64,000 bases of DNA from QUBU01 sp014337915 (GTDB lineage Bacteria; Pseudomonadota; Gammaproteobacteria; Steroidobacterales; GCA-2729495). The stretch covers positions 1-64,000 of the forward strand of contig SZOW01000001.1 in the NCBI GenBank assembly GCA_030263395.1. The letters run 5' to 3'. Position 1 is the first letter of the stretch. Every line of letters begins with the position of its first letter. The notes under the pieces are model-generated. The model worked only from the letters and a program-made list of their open reading frames with translations, was not told the DNA's origin and did not search any database. Of this stretch, positions 26,827-36,156 are shown one piece after another. The position numbers and the translations under genes were made by a program.

Positions 26827-27975
26827 TTATTGCACAGATGTTCCGCGGGACGCGGCCTCCTGGCGCGCGAGGAAGTCCCGGGCAAATGCCGCCAGCGTGC
26901 CAGCCTCGATGGCCTGGCGCAGCTGCCGCATCAGGCTCAGGTAGAAGTGCAGGTTGTGGATGGTATTGAGCCGGCTGCCGAGGATCTCGCCGCAGGCATC
27001 CAGGTGGCGCAGGTAGGCCCGGCTGTAGTGGCGGCAGGTGTAGCAGCCGCAGCCCTCCTCGATGGGCCGCGGATCGTCCCGGTAGCAGGCATTGCGGATG
27101 CGCAGCGCGCCATCCATGGTGAACAGGTGGCCGTTGCGGGCATTGCGGGTGGGCATCACGCAGTCGAACATGTCCACGCCCAGGCAGACTGCCTTGACGA
27201 TGTCTGCGGGGGTGCCCACGCCCATCAGGTAGCGCGGCCGCCCGGCGGGCATCGCTGGCAGCAGGGCCTGCAGTATGGCCAGCCGCTCGGCCTCGGGCTC
27301 GCCCACCGAGAGCCCGCCGATGGCCAGCCCGTCGAACGCCATGGGCAGCAGGCCGTCCAGCGAGGCAGCGCGCAGCTGTGGATACATGCCGCCCTGCACG
27401 ATGCCAAACACGGCATGGCCTGCGGCCTGCCCGCCATGTGCATCGAAGGCGCTGCGGCTGGCCCGGGCCCAGCGCAGGGAACGTTCCATGGACTCGCGCG
27501 CCTGCGCCTCGGTGGTCGGCCAGGGCGTGCAGTCATCGAAGATCATGTGGATGTCGCTGCCAAGCGCGGCCTGCACCGCCATGGAGCGCTCCGGGGTGAG
27601 GAACACGCGGTCACCGTTCACCGGCGAGCTGAACTCGACGCCGTCTTCGCGGATGCGCGTCCTGCCACCGAGGCTGTACACCTGGAAGCCACCCGAGTCG
27701 GTGAGGATCGGCCGCTCCCAGTGCATGAACCGGTGCAGGCCGCCGAGGCTGGCGATCAGCTCGCTGCCCGGGCGCAGCATCAGGTGGAAGGTGTTGCCGA
27801 GCACGATCTCGGCGCCGACCTCGACCAGCTCCTCCGGGGTCATGGCCTTCACCGTACCGTAGGTGCCCACGGGCATGAAGGCCGGAGTGTCGACCGCAGC
27901 GCGCGCGAGCTGCAGGCGGCCGCGGCGTGCCGCGCCATCGGTTGCCGAGACCGTGAAGCCGAATGCCGTCGTCAC
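26827..27975 (-). CDS. tgt: tRNA-guanine transglycosylase
   Basis: Exchanges G34 of tRNAs with GUN anticodons for preQ1, a step of queuosine synthesis. 382 residues. Motifs: FMPVGTYGTVKAM, the general-base Asp in LTDSGGFQVYSL, the nucleophile Asp in DMFDCVMPTRNARNG, and the zinc site CGCYTCRHYSRAYLRHL. The GTG at 27975 overlaps the queA stop by 4 bp. Confidence 0.97.
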   Translation of the reverse strand: MTTAFGFTVSATDGAARRGRLQLARAAVDTPAFMPVGTYGTVKAMTPEELVEVGAEIVLGNTFHLMLRPGSELIASLGGLHRFMHWERPILTDSGGFQVYSLGGRTRIREDGVEFSSPVNGDRVFLTPERSMAVQAALGSDIHMIFDDCTPWPTTEAQARESMERSLRWARASRSAFDAHGGQAAGHAVFGIVQGGMYPQLRAASLDGLLPMAFDGLAIGGLSVGEPEAERLAILQALLPAMPAGRPRYLMGVGTPADIVKAVCLGVDMFDCVMPTRNARNGHLFTMDGALRIRNACYRDDPRPIEEGCGCYTCRHYSRAYLRHLDACGEILGSRLNTIHNLHFYLSLMRQLRQAIEAGTLAAFARDFLARQEAASRGTSVQ

Positions 27976-29003
27976 CGGTGCGTATCCTGCTGCTGCCGCT
28001 CGAGGAACATGGCGTCACCATAGCTGAAGAATCGGTAGCGCTTCAGCACCGCATGGCGATAGGCCGCGAGCACCGGCCCGGTGCCGCCGAAGGCACACAC
28101 CAGCATCAGCAGCGAGGACTGCGGCAGGTGGAAGTTGGTCAGCAGCGCATCCACGACCTGGAAGCGGTACCCGGGCGTAATGAAGAGATCGGTTTCGCCT
28201 GCATGGGCTGCGAGCCGGCCATCGCGGGCTGCCGTCTCGAGTGCCCGCACCACCGTGGTACCGACGGCGACGATGCGGCCACCCGCGGCACGTGCAGAGC
28301 CAATGGCCGACACCGCCGCCGGCGTCACCTCGAGGCGCTCGGCGTGGAGGCGCCCGGCCGCCAGCTGTGCCGGTCGCAGCGGCGCGAAGGTGCCAGCGCC
28401 GACATGCAGCGTAACGCTCGCGAGCCCCACGCCCCGTGCAGCGAGTCGCTCGAGCATGGCGTTGTCGAAATGCAGCCCGGCGGTGGGCGCGGCCACGGCT
28501 CCCGGATCGCGCGCGAACACTGTCTGGTAGCGCTGCTGGTCGGCGGCCGCATCGGGCCGGCGGATGTAGGGCGGCAAGGGCACGTGCCCGGAGCGCTCCA
28601 GCACCGCCATGACCGGGGCGCTGAACTCCAGCACGAAGAACGGCTCCCGGCGCTCGCAGACGCGTGCGGAATCAGCACCGAAGTCGAGCCAGCAGCCGGG
28701 CCGTGGTGCATGGCTTGAGCGCAGCTGCGCCAGCGCCAGGCGCTCGCCGAGCACGCGCTCGACCAGCATCTCGACCCGTCCGCCACTGCGCTTGGCGCCC
28801 AGCACCCGCGCCGGGATCACGCGGGTGTCGTTCACCACCAGCAGGTCACCCGGCCGCAGCAGGCCGGCCAGGTCCGGGAAGGCGAGGTCCGCGGGCACGC
28901 CGTCGCCGCGCAGGTTCAGCAGCCGGCTGGCACTGCGCTCGGCCAGCGGCTGCTGCGCCACCAGCTCGGACGGCAGTTCGTAGCTGAAATCCTCGGGTTT
29001 CAC
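27972..29003 (-). CDS. queA: S-adenosylmethionine:tRNA ribosyltransferase-isomerase
   Basis: Adds the epoxycyclopentane precursor to preQ1-modified tRNA. 343 residues, as expected. Segments DFSYELPSELVAQQPLAERS, LVVNDTRVIPARVLG, TAGLHFDNAMLERL and TNFHLPQSSLLMLVCAFGG are family signatures. The start is GTG at 29003; no ATG is available in frame near the conserved N-terminus. First gene of the queA-tgt-yajC-secDF run. Confidence 0.96.
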   Translation of the reverse strand: MKPEDFSYELPSELVAQQPLAERSASRLLNLRGDGVPADLAFPDLAGLLRPGDLLVVNDTRVIPARVLGAKRSGGRVEMLVERVLGERLALAQLRSSHAPRPGCWLDFGADSARVCERREPFFVLEFSAPVMAVLERSGHVPLPPYIRRPDAAADQQRYQTVFARDPGAVAAPTAGLHFDNAMLERLAARGVGLASVTLHVGAGTFAPLRPAQLAAGRLHAERLEVTPAAVSAIGSARAAGGRIVAVGTTVVRALETAARDGRLAAHAGETDLFITPGYRFQVVDALLTNFHLPQSSLLMLVCAFGGTGPVLAAYRHAVLKRYRFFSYGDAMFLERQQQDTHR

Positions 29004-29068
29004 GGCCGCGCATTGTACCCGCGGCGCGTGGACGCCCCGGAGACCGCTGTGTATCCTTGGCGCCCCGC

Positions 29069-29155
29069 GCCGGGATGGCGGAATTGGTAGACGCGGCGGA
29101 CTCAAAATCCGTTGGTGGCGACACCGTGTGGGTTCAAGTCCCTCTCCCGGCACCA
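29069..29155 (+). tRNA. tRNA-Leu (anticodon CAA)
   Basis: An 87-base gene with encoded CCA. The acceptor stem pairs GCCGGGA (29069-29075) with TCCCGGC (29145-29151). The D-arm contains GGAATTGGTAGAC, the anticodon stem-loop GCGGACTCAAAATCCGT reads CAA at loop positions 34-36, there is a long variable arm typical of class II tRNAs, and the T-arm is GGTTCAAGTCC. It decodes UUG. Confidence 0.97.
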
Positions 29156-29209
29156 GCGCGCAGCGGCGCGCAGGACCTGCAGCCAGCACGATGACCCCGG
29201 CAGCCCCCG

Positions 29210-29752
29210 ATGAACTTCTGCAGCCAGTGTGGACAGCCCGTGACCGTGCAGGTGCCTGCCGGCGACAACCGGCCGCGGCATGTCTGCGGCAGCTGCGGCC
29301 ACGTGCACTATCAGAATCCGCTGATCGTCGTCGGCTGCGTGCCGGAGTACCGGGGCGAGATCCTGCTCTGCCGTCGAGCCATCGAGCCGCGGCGCGGCTT
29401 CTGGACCGTGCCCGCGGGATTCATGGAGATCGGCGAAACGCTGGCTGAAGGCGCGATCCGCGAGACCTGGGAAGAAGCCGAGGCGCAGGTGGAGCTCGGT
29501 GCACTGTTCGCCATCGTCGATGTGGTGCAGGCGCGCCAGGTTCATGTGTTCTTCCGCGGCAGGCTACTCGAGCCGGCCTTTGCTGCGGGCGAGGAATCGC
29601 TGGAGGTGCGCCTGTTCGCGCCTGCCGCCATCCCCTGGGAAGAAATTGCCTTTCCCAGCGTCCGCATCGCGCTCGAGCGCTGCCTGGCGGACCGCGGCAG
29701 CGGCAATGAGACGCTGCACCTGACCAGTGTCCCAGCCATCCGCCTGGGCTGA
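29210..29752 (+). CDS. Nudix hydrolase with N-terminal zinc ribbon
   Basis: 180 residues. The N-terminus has two Cys pairs (CSQC at 4-7 and CGSCGH at about 26-31) forming a zinc ribbon. The Nudix box runs from GFMEIGETLAEGA to RETWEEAEA and agrees with GX5EX7REUXEE, although the usual Gly near its end is Glu. Such proteins hydrolyse nucleotide diphosphate derivatives; the substrate is not predictable. It follows the tRNA gene by 54 bp. Confidence 0.9.
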   Translation: MNFCSQCGQPVTVQVPAGDNRPRHVCGSCGHVHYQNPLIVVGCVPEYRGEILLCRRAIEPRRGFWTVPAGFMEIGETLAEGAIRETWEEAEAQVELGALFAIVDVVQARQVHVFFRGRLLEPAFAAGEESLEVRLFAPAAIPWEEIAFPSVRIALERCLADRGSGNETLHLTSVPAIRLG

Positions 29753-29818
29753 ACAGCCTCAGGACGCCCGGACAACGCGGCGAATGGCCGCAGCAGGATA
29801 TCCAGGGATGAAATACAA

Positions 29819-29846
29819 TTGATTTTCCGGGCCAAACCCCTAAATT
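29819..29846 (+). promoter_or_regulatory. Candidate promoter of fdxA
   Basis: TTGATT (29819-29824) and TAAATT (29841-29846) are separated by 16 bp in a locally AT-rich patch 52 bp before the ferredoxin start. Matches are about four of six at each hexamer. Confidence 0.4.
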
Positions 29847-29897
29847 AGCCTCCGTCTTTCGGCCCGTTGGCTCGGGCAACCGCTCCAGGAGAAGAGC

Positions 29898-30221
29898 ATG
29901 GCGTTCGTCGTCACGGAAAACTGCATCAAGTGCAAGTACATGGACTGCGTGGAAGTGTGTCCCGTCGACTGCTTCCACGAAGGCCCCAACATGCTGGTCA
30001 TCGACCCCGAGGAGTGCATCGACTGCACGCTATGCGAGCCGGAGTGCCCGGTAGAGGCCATCATGTCGGAGGACGAAGTCCCCGCCAAGCACGAGCATTA
30101 CAAGAAGCTGAATGGCGAGCTGGCCAAGGCCTGGCCGGTGATCACCGAGGCCGGCACACCGCCGAGCGATGCCGACGAGTGGGCCAAGGTCTTCGAGAAG
30201 TTCCACCTGCTCGAGCGCTAG
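29898..30221 (+). CDS. fdxA: 7Fe-type ferredoxin FdxA
   Basis: A 107-residue electron carrier. The N-terminal half has nine Cys. C9, C17 and C50 fit the [3Fe-4S] site and C21, C40, C43 and C46 the [4Fe-4S] site of Azotobacter FdI-type ferredoxins; the motifs are CVEVCPVDCF and CIDCTLCEPECPVEA. The C-terminal extension is typical of FdxA. AGGAGAAG lies 7 bases before the ATG. Confidence 0.96.
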   Translation: MAFVVTENCIKCKYMDCVEVCPVDCFHEGPNMLVIDPEECIDCTLCEPECPVEAIMSEDEVPAKHEHYKKLNGELAKAWPVITEAGTPPSDADEWAKVFEKFHLLER

Positions 30222-30262
30222 GCTGGCGAGCCGCCGCGCTCCACAAACCGTCGCTGCAGTAG

Positions 30263-30979
30263 TCAGCTGGTCTTGTTGCCGTCGAGGTACTCCGCCAGTT
30301 CCGCTGGCGGCACGTAGCCTGGCAGCAGCTCACCCGTGTCGGTGATGATCGCCGGCGTGCCCGTCACGCCGAAGGTCAGCCCCAGCTCGTATTGCTGCCG
30401 GACCGGGTTCGGGCTGCAGGCCTTGCCGCTGAGCGCTTCACCGCGCTTGGAGCGGGTCAGTGCATCGGCCCGGTCGGCCGAACACCAGACCTTTTCCGCC
30501 TTGGTCCAGCTTTCGGTGTTCGGTCCGCTGCGCGGAAAGAACAGGTAGCGCACGCGGATGCCCTGCGCCAGGTAGTCGTTGATCTGCCGGTGCAGCTTGC
30601 GGCAATAGCCGCAGTCCACGTCGGTGAAAACGCTGATCGTGTGCTTCACCTTCTTCGGCGTGAAGATGATCATGCGGCTCTCGCCGATGTCGTCGATTGC
30701 CGCCAGGCGTGCGCTGGCACGCCGCTCCTCCGAGAGGTTGGTGTCGGACTTCACGTCGATGATGTCGCCGCGCACCAGGTAGCGGCCGTCGGCGGAGACG
30801 TAGGCGATCTGCGGGCCGACACGCAGTTCGAACAGGCCCGGAACAGGCGTTGGCGAAATCTGCTCCGGGCGTACCTCGGGGAACGTCTGCTGCAGCTGAC
30901 GGGCGATGGCCTCCGGCACGTCCGCGGCGAATGCCGAAGCACTCAGCCCGAGCAGGACGGGAAACAGCAAGCGGCGCAT
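30263..30979 (-). CDS. dsbC: Thiol:disulfide interchange protein DsbC
   Basis: A periplasmic disulfide isomerase of 238 residues. Signal peptide 1-19 (ends AFAAD). An N-terminal dimerisation domain follows, then the thioredoxin fold with active site CGYC (123-126) and the cis-Pro loop GVTGTPAI. Two further Cys (WCSADR, KACSPN) match the structural disulfide of DsbC. It lies downstream of xerD, as in E. coli. Confidence 0.95.
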   Translation of the reverse strand: MRRLLFPVLLGLSASAFAADVPEAIARQLQQTFPEVRPEQISPTPVPGLFELRVGPQIAYVSADGRYLVRGDIIDVKSDTNLSEERRASARLAAIDDIGESRMIIFTPKKVKHTISVFTDVDCGYCRKLHRQINDYLAQGIRVRYLFFPRSGPNTESWTKAEKVWCSADRADALTRSKRGEALSGKACSPNPVRQQYELGLTFGVTGTPAIITDTGELLPGYVPPAELAEYLDGNKTS

Positions 30980-31106
30980 AGGGCGGTCCTTTTGGAGGGA
31001 GACGGCGCGGTGTTCGACCGCGGTGCTCCGGCGGCGTTCAGTGCCGCCTGGCGGGACGCCATACTAGCACAGGGTCCGGCACCACCCGGACGGCAGGCCG
31101 GCCGCT

Positions 31107-32045
31107 TCACCCGCGCGGGTGATGCTGGGCGTGCAGTTCCTTCATGCGCTCGCGCGCCACATGGGTGTAGATCTGCGTGGTGGACAGGTCGCTGTGGCCC
31201 AGCAGCATCTGCACCACGCGCAGGTCGGCACCGTTGTTCAGCAGGTGGGTGGCGAAGGCGTGGCGCAGCGTGTGCGGTGAGAGCTTGCCGAGAATGTCGG
31301 CCTTCTTCGCGTAGCGCTTGATGATGTGCCAGAAGGCCTGGCGCGTCATGCGGTCGCCGCGGCGCGTCGGGAACAGGTACTCGGTCTGGCGCTCCAGCAG
31401 GATCTCCACCCGCGGCCCGGTGACGAACTCGCGCAGCCAGCGCTGCGACTCCTCGCCAAGCGGAATGAGCCGCTCGCGGTCTCCCTTGCCACGCACGCGC
31501 AGCACGCCCTGGTTGAGGTTGATCTGCGCCTGGCGCAGGTTGATCAGCTCCGATACGCGCAGGCCCGTGGCATACAGCACCTCGAGCATGGTGCGGTCGC
31601 GGTGGCCGATGGGGTCAGCGATGTCGGGTGCGCCGAGCAGCGACTCCACCTCGGACTCGGTCAGCGACTGCGGCAGCGCCCGGCCGATCTTCGGCATGTC
31701 GATCTTCAGCGTGGGATCCTCGGCGATGACACCCTCACGCAGCGCGAACCGGTAGAAGCGTCGGAAGCTGGAGAGCTGGCGCGCGGTCGAACGTGGCTTC
31801 GCCCCCTCCTTCGCCCGCCAGGCGATGAAGGCGAGGAGGTCCGCGCGGGTTGCGTAGACCAGGCTCTTGTCCCGCTGAACCAGCCAGCGCTGCAGCGCCA
31901 GCAGGTCGGCCCGGTAGGCGCCAAGTGTATTGGCGGAGAGGCCGCGCTCCATCCAGATGGCGTCGAGGAACTTGTCGATGATCGCCTCGGTGGAGTTGGG
32001 CGGCGAACTGTTGCCTGCCACTGCATTGACGGATGTCGGGGACAT
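31107..32045 (-). CDS. xerD: Tyrosine recombinase XerD
   Basis: Resolves chromosome dimers at dif together with XerC. 312 residues. The N-terminal SAM-like domain includes GLSANTLGAYRADL. The catalytic residues are in LYATGLRVSEL (Arg), GKGDRERLIPL (Lys), LSPHTLRHAFATHLL (His/Arg), LGHSDLSTTQIYTHV (His and the nucleophilic Tyr). The position next to dsbC marks it as the housekeeping XerD and not a phage or island integrase. Confidence 0.96.
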   Translation of the reverse strand: MSPTSVNAVAGNSSPPNSTEAIIDKFLDAIWMERGLSANTLGAYRADLLALQRWLVQRDKSLVYATRADLLAFIAWRAKEGAKPRSTARQLSSFRRFYRFALREGVIAEDPTLKIDMPKIGRALPQSLTESEVESLLGAPDIADPIGHRDRTMLEVLYATGLRVSELINLRQAQINLNQGVLRVRGKGDRERLIPLGEESQRWLREFVTGPRVEILLERQTEYLFPTRRGDRMTRQAFWHIIKRYAKKADILGKLSPHTLRHAFATHLLNNGADLRVVQMLLGHSDLSTTQIYTHVARERMKELHAQHHPRG

Positions 32046-32263
32046 TACGTAACTTCGCTCCGCTCAGCAAATCCATGGCCGCCGCAGGCCCGCCATCCTT
32101 GGCGTGCCCGGGGCAGCTCCAGAGTCGCGGACTGCGTGCCGATATCCAGCGCGCATGACACGGCCCGCCGGCGACTGGGCCCACCGCGTGATGTCCGGGT
32201 GGGCAGCTGCCCCGTGGTGACGGAAGTTATGGTTCAGTATGCGCGGCAAGGATTTGCCGGTGC

Positions 32264-33064
32264 GTGATGACACTCACAAATCCCTCAACGGGTTACATAA
32301 ATTCCCTGTTTGACAGAATGCCCCGATCGCCCCGCAGCGCTGCAAGCCTCACCCAGGTCGCCTACGGTCTCGGCTGCTGGCTGGCCTTCGGCCTGGTCGC
32401 GCTCGCCCTGCTGCTGGCCGTGGCGGTGCTGCCCGGTATCCGCCGGCGCCGCATGGCAACACAGCGCTGTGCCCGCCTGTACCTGGCCATGGTCGCAGCC
32501 GGGCCGCGGGTGACCGGCCTCGAGCAGCTGCCGGCCACGCCCTGCGTAGTGGTGGCCAATCACGCGAGCTACCTCGACGGCGTCATCCTCGCCGCGGTCC
32601 TGCCCCCGCGGTTCGCCTTCGTGATCAAGCGCGAGATGACCCGGGTACCCTTCGCACATTTTCTCCTGCGGCGAATTGGTTCCGAGTTCGTGGAGCGCTT
32701 CGATACACGCCGCGGCGCCGCCGATGCACGCCGCATCCTCGCGCTGGCCGAGGCGCGCCACAGCCTCGTGTTCTTTCCCGAGGGCACGTTTCGCGCCGAG
32801 CCGGGGTTGCGCCGCTTCCAGGGCGGCGCCTTTGCGGCGGCCGTCCGCGGCCGCGTGCCGGTGGTCCCGGTGGTGATCCGCGGCAGCCGGGCCATGCTGT
32901 CGGCCGACATGCGCCTGCCGCGCCGTTCGCCGCTGGAGGTGCTGGTCAAGGCACCGCTGCATGCCGACGGCCCGGACGATGCGCCGGCAGCCCTGCGCCG
33001 CTCCAGCCGCGCCAGCATCCTCGCCGACCTGCCCGAGCCCGACCTCGTCGGCCAGGAGTCCTGA
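32264..33064 (+). CDS. PlsC-like 1-acyl-glycerol-3-phosphate acyltransferase
   Basis: Adds an acyl chain to lysophosphatidate or a similar lysolipid at the inner membrane. 266 residues: a membrane helix (about 36-58), the catalytic NHASYLD (HX4D), FVIKREMTRVP, and FFPEGTFR. The GTG at 32264 and ATG at 32267 have AAGGAT upstream; an ATG at 32318 that removes 18 residues is also possible. Divergent from xerD across 218 bp in which nothing else is recognisable. Confidence 0.88.
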   Translation: MMTLTNPSTGYINSLFDRMPRSPRSAASLTQVAYGLGCWLAFGLVALALLLAVAVLPGIRRRRMATQRCARLYLAMVAAGPRVTGLEQLPATPCVVVANHASYLDGVILAAVLPPRFAFVIKREMTRVPFAHFLLRRIGSEFVERFDTRRGAADARRILALAEARHSLVFFPEGTFRAEPGLRRFQGGAFAAAVRGRVPVVPVVIRGSRAMLSADMRLPRRSPLEVLVKAPLHADGPDDAPAALRRSSRASILADLPEPDLVGQES

Positions 33065-33154
33065 CCAGCGGGCAGCGCGCCGCCTTGGCGGAACCCCTGT
33101 GGCACCGCATAATCGCGCCCTTCGGGCGTGGCCCGACCGGACAGGAATACAACC

Positions 33155-34336
33155 GTGAGCGCTGAATCCGTCGTCATCGTAGCCGCCCGGCGCACGCCAA
33201 TCGGCGCCTTCCAGGGCAGCCTCGCCCCGGTCACCACGCCACAGCTGGGAGCCGCGGCAATCCGTGCCTGCCTCGCGGATTCCGGGCTGCAGGGCGCCGA
33301 CCTGCACCAGGCGCTGATGGGCTGCGTGCTGCAGGCAGGCGTCGGCCAGGCCCCGGCCCGCCAGGCGGTCCTTGCTGCCGGCCTGACCAACCGCCTGCCC
33401 ACCATGACGATCAACAAGGTCTGCGGCTCGGGCCTGGCCACCGTCATCCTCGGCCACGACATGATCCGCACCGGCAGCGCCGGCGTGGTGCTCGCCGGCG
33501 GCATGGAGTCCATGAGCAACGCGCCCTACCTGCTGCCGAAGGCGCGCGCCGGCTACCGCATGGGCCACCAGCAGGTACTCGACCACATGTTCACCGACGG
33601 CCTGCAGAACCCCTACGATGGCAACATGATGGGCCACTTCGCGGAGCAGACCGCGCGCAAGTACGGCTTCACGCGCGCGATGCAGGATGCGTTCGCGACC
33701 GAGTCCGTGCGCCGTGCACTGGCCGCCTGCAACGGCGCGCAGTTCCAGACCGAGATCATCCCGGTGGCGGTGAAGGGCCGCGCGGGCGAGACGCTGGTGG
33801 ACCGCGACGAGGAGCCATTCCGCGCCGACGTCACCCGCATCCCGACGCTGAAGCCGGCCTTCGCGAAGGACGGCACGGTGACCGCCGCCAGCTCCTCGGC
33901 GATCTCCGATGGTGCCGCGGCGGTCATCCTCATGACGGCGGCCGAGGCCGCGCGCCGCGGCCTGGAGCCCCTCGCCCGCATCGTCGGCTTTTCCGCACAC
34001 GCGCACGAGCCCGAGTGGTTCACCACGGCGCCGACCAGCGCCATCCGCAACCTGCTGGAGCGGCTCGGCTGGCGCGCCGGCGATGTGGATCTGTACGAGA
34101 TCAACGAGGCCTTTGCCTGCGTCACCATGGGCAGCATCCACGAGCTGGAGCTGGATCCGGCGCGGGTCAATGCCCATGGCGGCGCCTGCGCCCTCGGCCA
34201 CCCGATCGGCGCCACCGGCACGCGCGTGCTGGTGACGCTGGTGCATGCGCTGCGCCGGCGCGGTGGCGGCCGCGGCATTGCCTCCCTGTGCATCGGCGGT
34301 GGCGAAGCGCTGGCGCTCGCGGTCGAAGCCAGCTGA
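33155..34336 (+). CDS. Acetyl-CoA C-acetyltransferase (thiolase)
   Basis: Condenses or cleaves acetoacetyl-CoA. 393 residues, the typical length. The nucleophile is Cys90 (INKVCGSG); the His loop is CALGHPIGATGTR and the second Cys lies in LCIGGGEAL. GTG at 33155 is chosen because AGGAA lies 8 bases upstream and the protein then begins at the family N-terminus (VVIVAARRTPIGAF). Biosynthetic (AtoB/PhaA) and degradative roles cannot be separated. Confidence 0.94.
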   Translation: MSAESVVIVAARRTPIGAFQGSLAPVTTPQLGAAAIRACLADSGLQGADLHQALMGCVLQAGVGQAPARQAVLAAGLTNRLPTMTINKVCGSGLATVILGHDMIRTGSAGVVLAGGMESMSNAPYLLPKARAGYRMGHQQVLDHMFTDGLQNPYDGNMMGHFAEQTARKYGFTRAMQDAFATESVRRALAACNGAQFQTEIIPVAVKGRAGETLVDRDEEPFRADVTRIPTLKPAFAKDGTVTAASSSAISDGAAAVILMTAAEAARRGLEPLARIVGFSAHAHEPEWFTTAPTSAIRNLLERLGWRAGDVDLYEINEAFACVTMGSIHELELDPARVNAHGGACALGHPIGATGTRVLVTLVHALRRRGGGRGIASLCIGGGEALALAVEAS

Positions 34337-34357
34337 AGCAGCCGGAACCGCCGGGCG

Positions 34358-36001
34358 CTACATGCCGGTGTAGTTGGGGCCGCCGCCGCCCTCGGGAACC
34401 GTCCAGTCGATGTTCTGCGCCGGGTCCTTGATGTCGCAGGTCTTGCAGTGGACGCAGTTCTGGGCGTTGATCTGCAGGCGCTCGCGCCCCGCCTCCGCCA
34501 CGATCTCATACACGCCTGCCGGGCAGTAGCGCTGCGCCGGCTCGGCGTATAGCGGCAGGTTGTGCTTCACCGGGATGTCCGGGTCCGCGAGCCGCAGGTG
34601 GCAGGGCTGGTCTTCCTCGTGGTTGGTGCTGGAGAGGTAGACCGACGACAGCCGGTCGAAGCTCACCACGCCATCGGGCCGCGGATACTCGATGCGCGGG
34701 CAGTCCGCCGCGCGCTTCAGCGCCGCGTGGTCGGGCACGCGGTTGTGCCAGGTGAAGGGCAGCCGGCCGCCGGCCAGGTTCTGGTCGAACCAGGTGAAGG
34801 CGGCACCGAGGAAGGTACCGAGCTTGTGCTGCGCGGGACCGAAGTTGCGGACCCGGTAGAGCTCCTCGTAGACCCAGGAGCTGCGAACCCGCTCCTCGAA
34901 ATCCACGAGCGTGTCCGGCGCATCGGCGGCCAGCGCCGCGTAGGCCGACTCGGCGGCGAGCATGCCGGTCTTCATCGCCGTATGGGTGCCCTTGATCTTC
35001 GCGCCATTGAGGAAGCCGGCCTCGCAGCCGGCGAGCACGCCACCGGGGAATGCCAGCCGCGGCAGGGACTGCAGCCCGCCCTTGTTCACGGCACGGGCGC
35101 CATAGGCCACGCGCTTGCCGCCTTCCAGGAAGCGGCGGATGCGCGGGTGCTGCTTCCAGCGCTGGAACTCCTGGAAGGGATCGAGCCAGGGGTTGGCATA
35201 GTCCAGGGCGACGATGAAGCCCAGGTAAACCTGGTGGTCGGCCGCGTGATAGAGGAAACCGCCGCCCTCGGTATCGTTGGCGAGCGGCCAGCCGAGCGTG
35301 TGGACCACCAGGCCCTCCTGGTGCAGGGCGGGATCGATGGTCCAGGCTTCCTTGATGCCGATGCCGTAGTGCTGCGGGTCGCAGTCGCGTCGCAGCTGGA
35401 AGCGGCGCATTAGCTGCTTGCCGAGGCTGCCGCGGCAACCCTCGGCGAAGATGGTGTAGCGGGCGCGCAGCTCGTAGCCGGCCTGGAAGGAGTCCCGCGG
35501 CCGGCCCTCGCGATCACGGCCCATGTCACCGGTAATGACGCCGGCGATGCGCTCGCCCTCGACCAGCAGCTCGGCGGCGGCGAATCCCGGGAACAGGTTG
35601 ACGCCGAGCGCCTCGGCCTGCTGGCCCAGCCAGCGGCAGAGATTACCGACGCTGACGATGTAGTTGCCCTCGTTGCGTGAAGGATACGGGACGAAGGCAT
35701 GCGGCACGCGCCAGGCACCGCTATCGCCGGTGAGGTAGTGGAACTCGTCCGCGCGCACCGCCGTGCGCACCGGCGCCTCGCGCTCGCGCCAGTCGGGGAA
35801 CAGCTCATCGAGCGCGCGCGGCTCCAGCACCGCGCCGGATAGGATATGGGCACCGATCTCCGAGCCCTTCTCCACCACCGCGACATTCAGCTCGCTGCCC
35901 GCGGCCTGCGCCAGCTGCATCAGGCGGCAGGCCGCCGCCAGCCCGCAGGGACCGGCACCGACGATCAGCACATCGAATTCCATGGACTCGCGATCGGACA
36001 T
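34358..36001 (-). CDS. Electron transfer flavoprotein-ubiquinone oxidoreductase
   Basis: Passes electrons from acyl-CoA and other dehydrogenases via ETF to ubiquinone. 547 residues: the FAD motif VLIVGAGPCGLAAACRL at the start, the membrane-interacting central region and the C-terminal [4Fe-4S] site CVHCKTCDIKDPAQNIDW preceded by CPAGVYE. It converges on the thiolase gene (21 bp apart). ETF subunits are not in the window. Confidence 0.96.
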   Translation of the reverse strand: MSDRESMEFDVLIVGAGPCGLAAACRLMQLAQAAGSELNVAVVEKGSEIGAHILSGAVLEPRALDELFPDWREREAPVRTAVRADEFHYLTGDSGAWRVPHAFVPYPSRNEGNYIVSVGNLCRWLGQQAEALGVNLFPGFAAAELLVEGERIAGVITGDMGRDREGRPRDSFQAGYELRARYTIFAEGCRGSLGKQLMRRFQLRRDCDPQHYGIGIKEAWTIDPALHQEGLVVHTLGWPLANDTEGGGFLYHAADHQVYLGFIVALDYANPWLDPFQEFQRWKQHPRIRRFLEGGKRVAYGARAVNKGGLQSLPRLAFPGGVLAGCEAGFLNGAKIKGTHTAMKTGMLAAESAYAALAADAPDTLVDFEERVRSSWVYEELYRVRNFGPAQHKLGTFLGAAFTWFDQNLAGGRLPFTWHNRVPDHAALKRAADCPRIEYPRPDGVVSFDRLSSVYLSSTNHEEDQPCHLRLADPDIPVKHNLPLYAEPAQRYCPAGVYEIVAEAGRERLQINAQNCVHCKTCDIKDPAQNIDWTVPEGGGGPNYTGM

Positions 36002-36156
36002 TGGCCCCTGCCTCGCAGTGGTTCCCGGCCGGCTCCTGCCGGGGCGGCCATTCTACTGTGGCGGCCCGCCGCCGGGCATGACAGCGGAAACCCCGGGGAT
36101 TTGCCGCCCCCGCGGCTTGCCATTACGCTAGCCCGCCGATCCCCCAGGCGCAGGCC

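Noticed and set aside
29069..29155. tRNA-Leu as an island integration site
   Set aside because: Both flanks are ordinary chromosomal genes, with no integrase, no direct repeat of the tRNA 3' end and no change in composition.
31107..32045. Tyrosine recombinase as sign of a mobile element
   Set aside because: Sequence and the dsbC neighbour identify it as housekeeping XerD.
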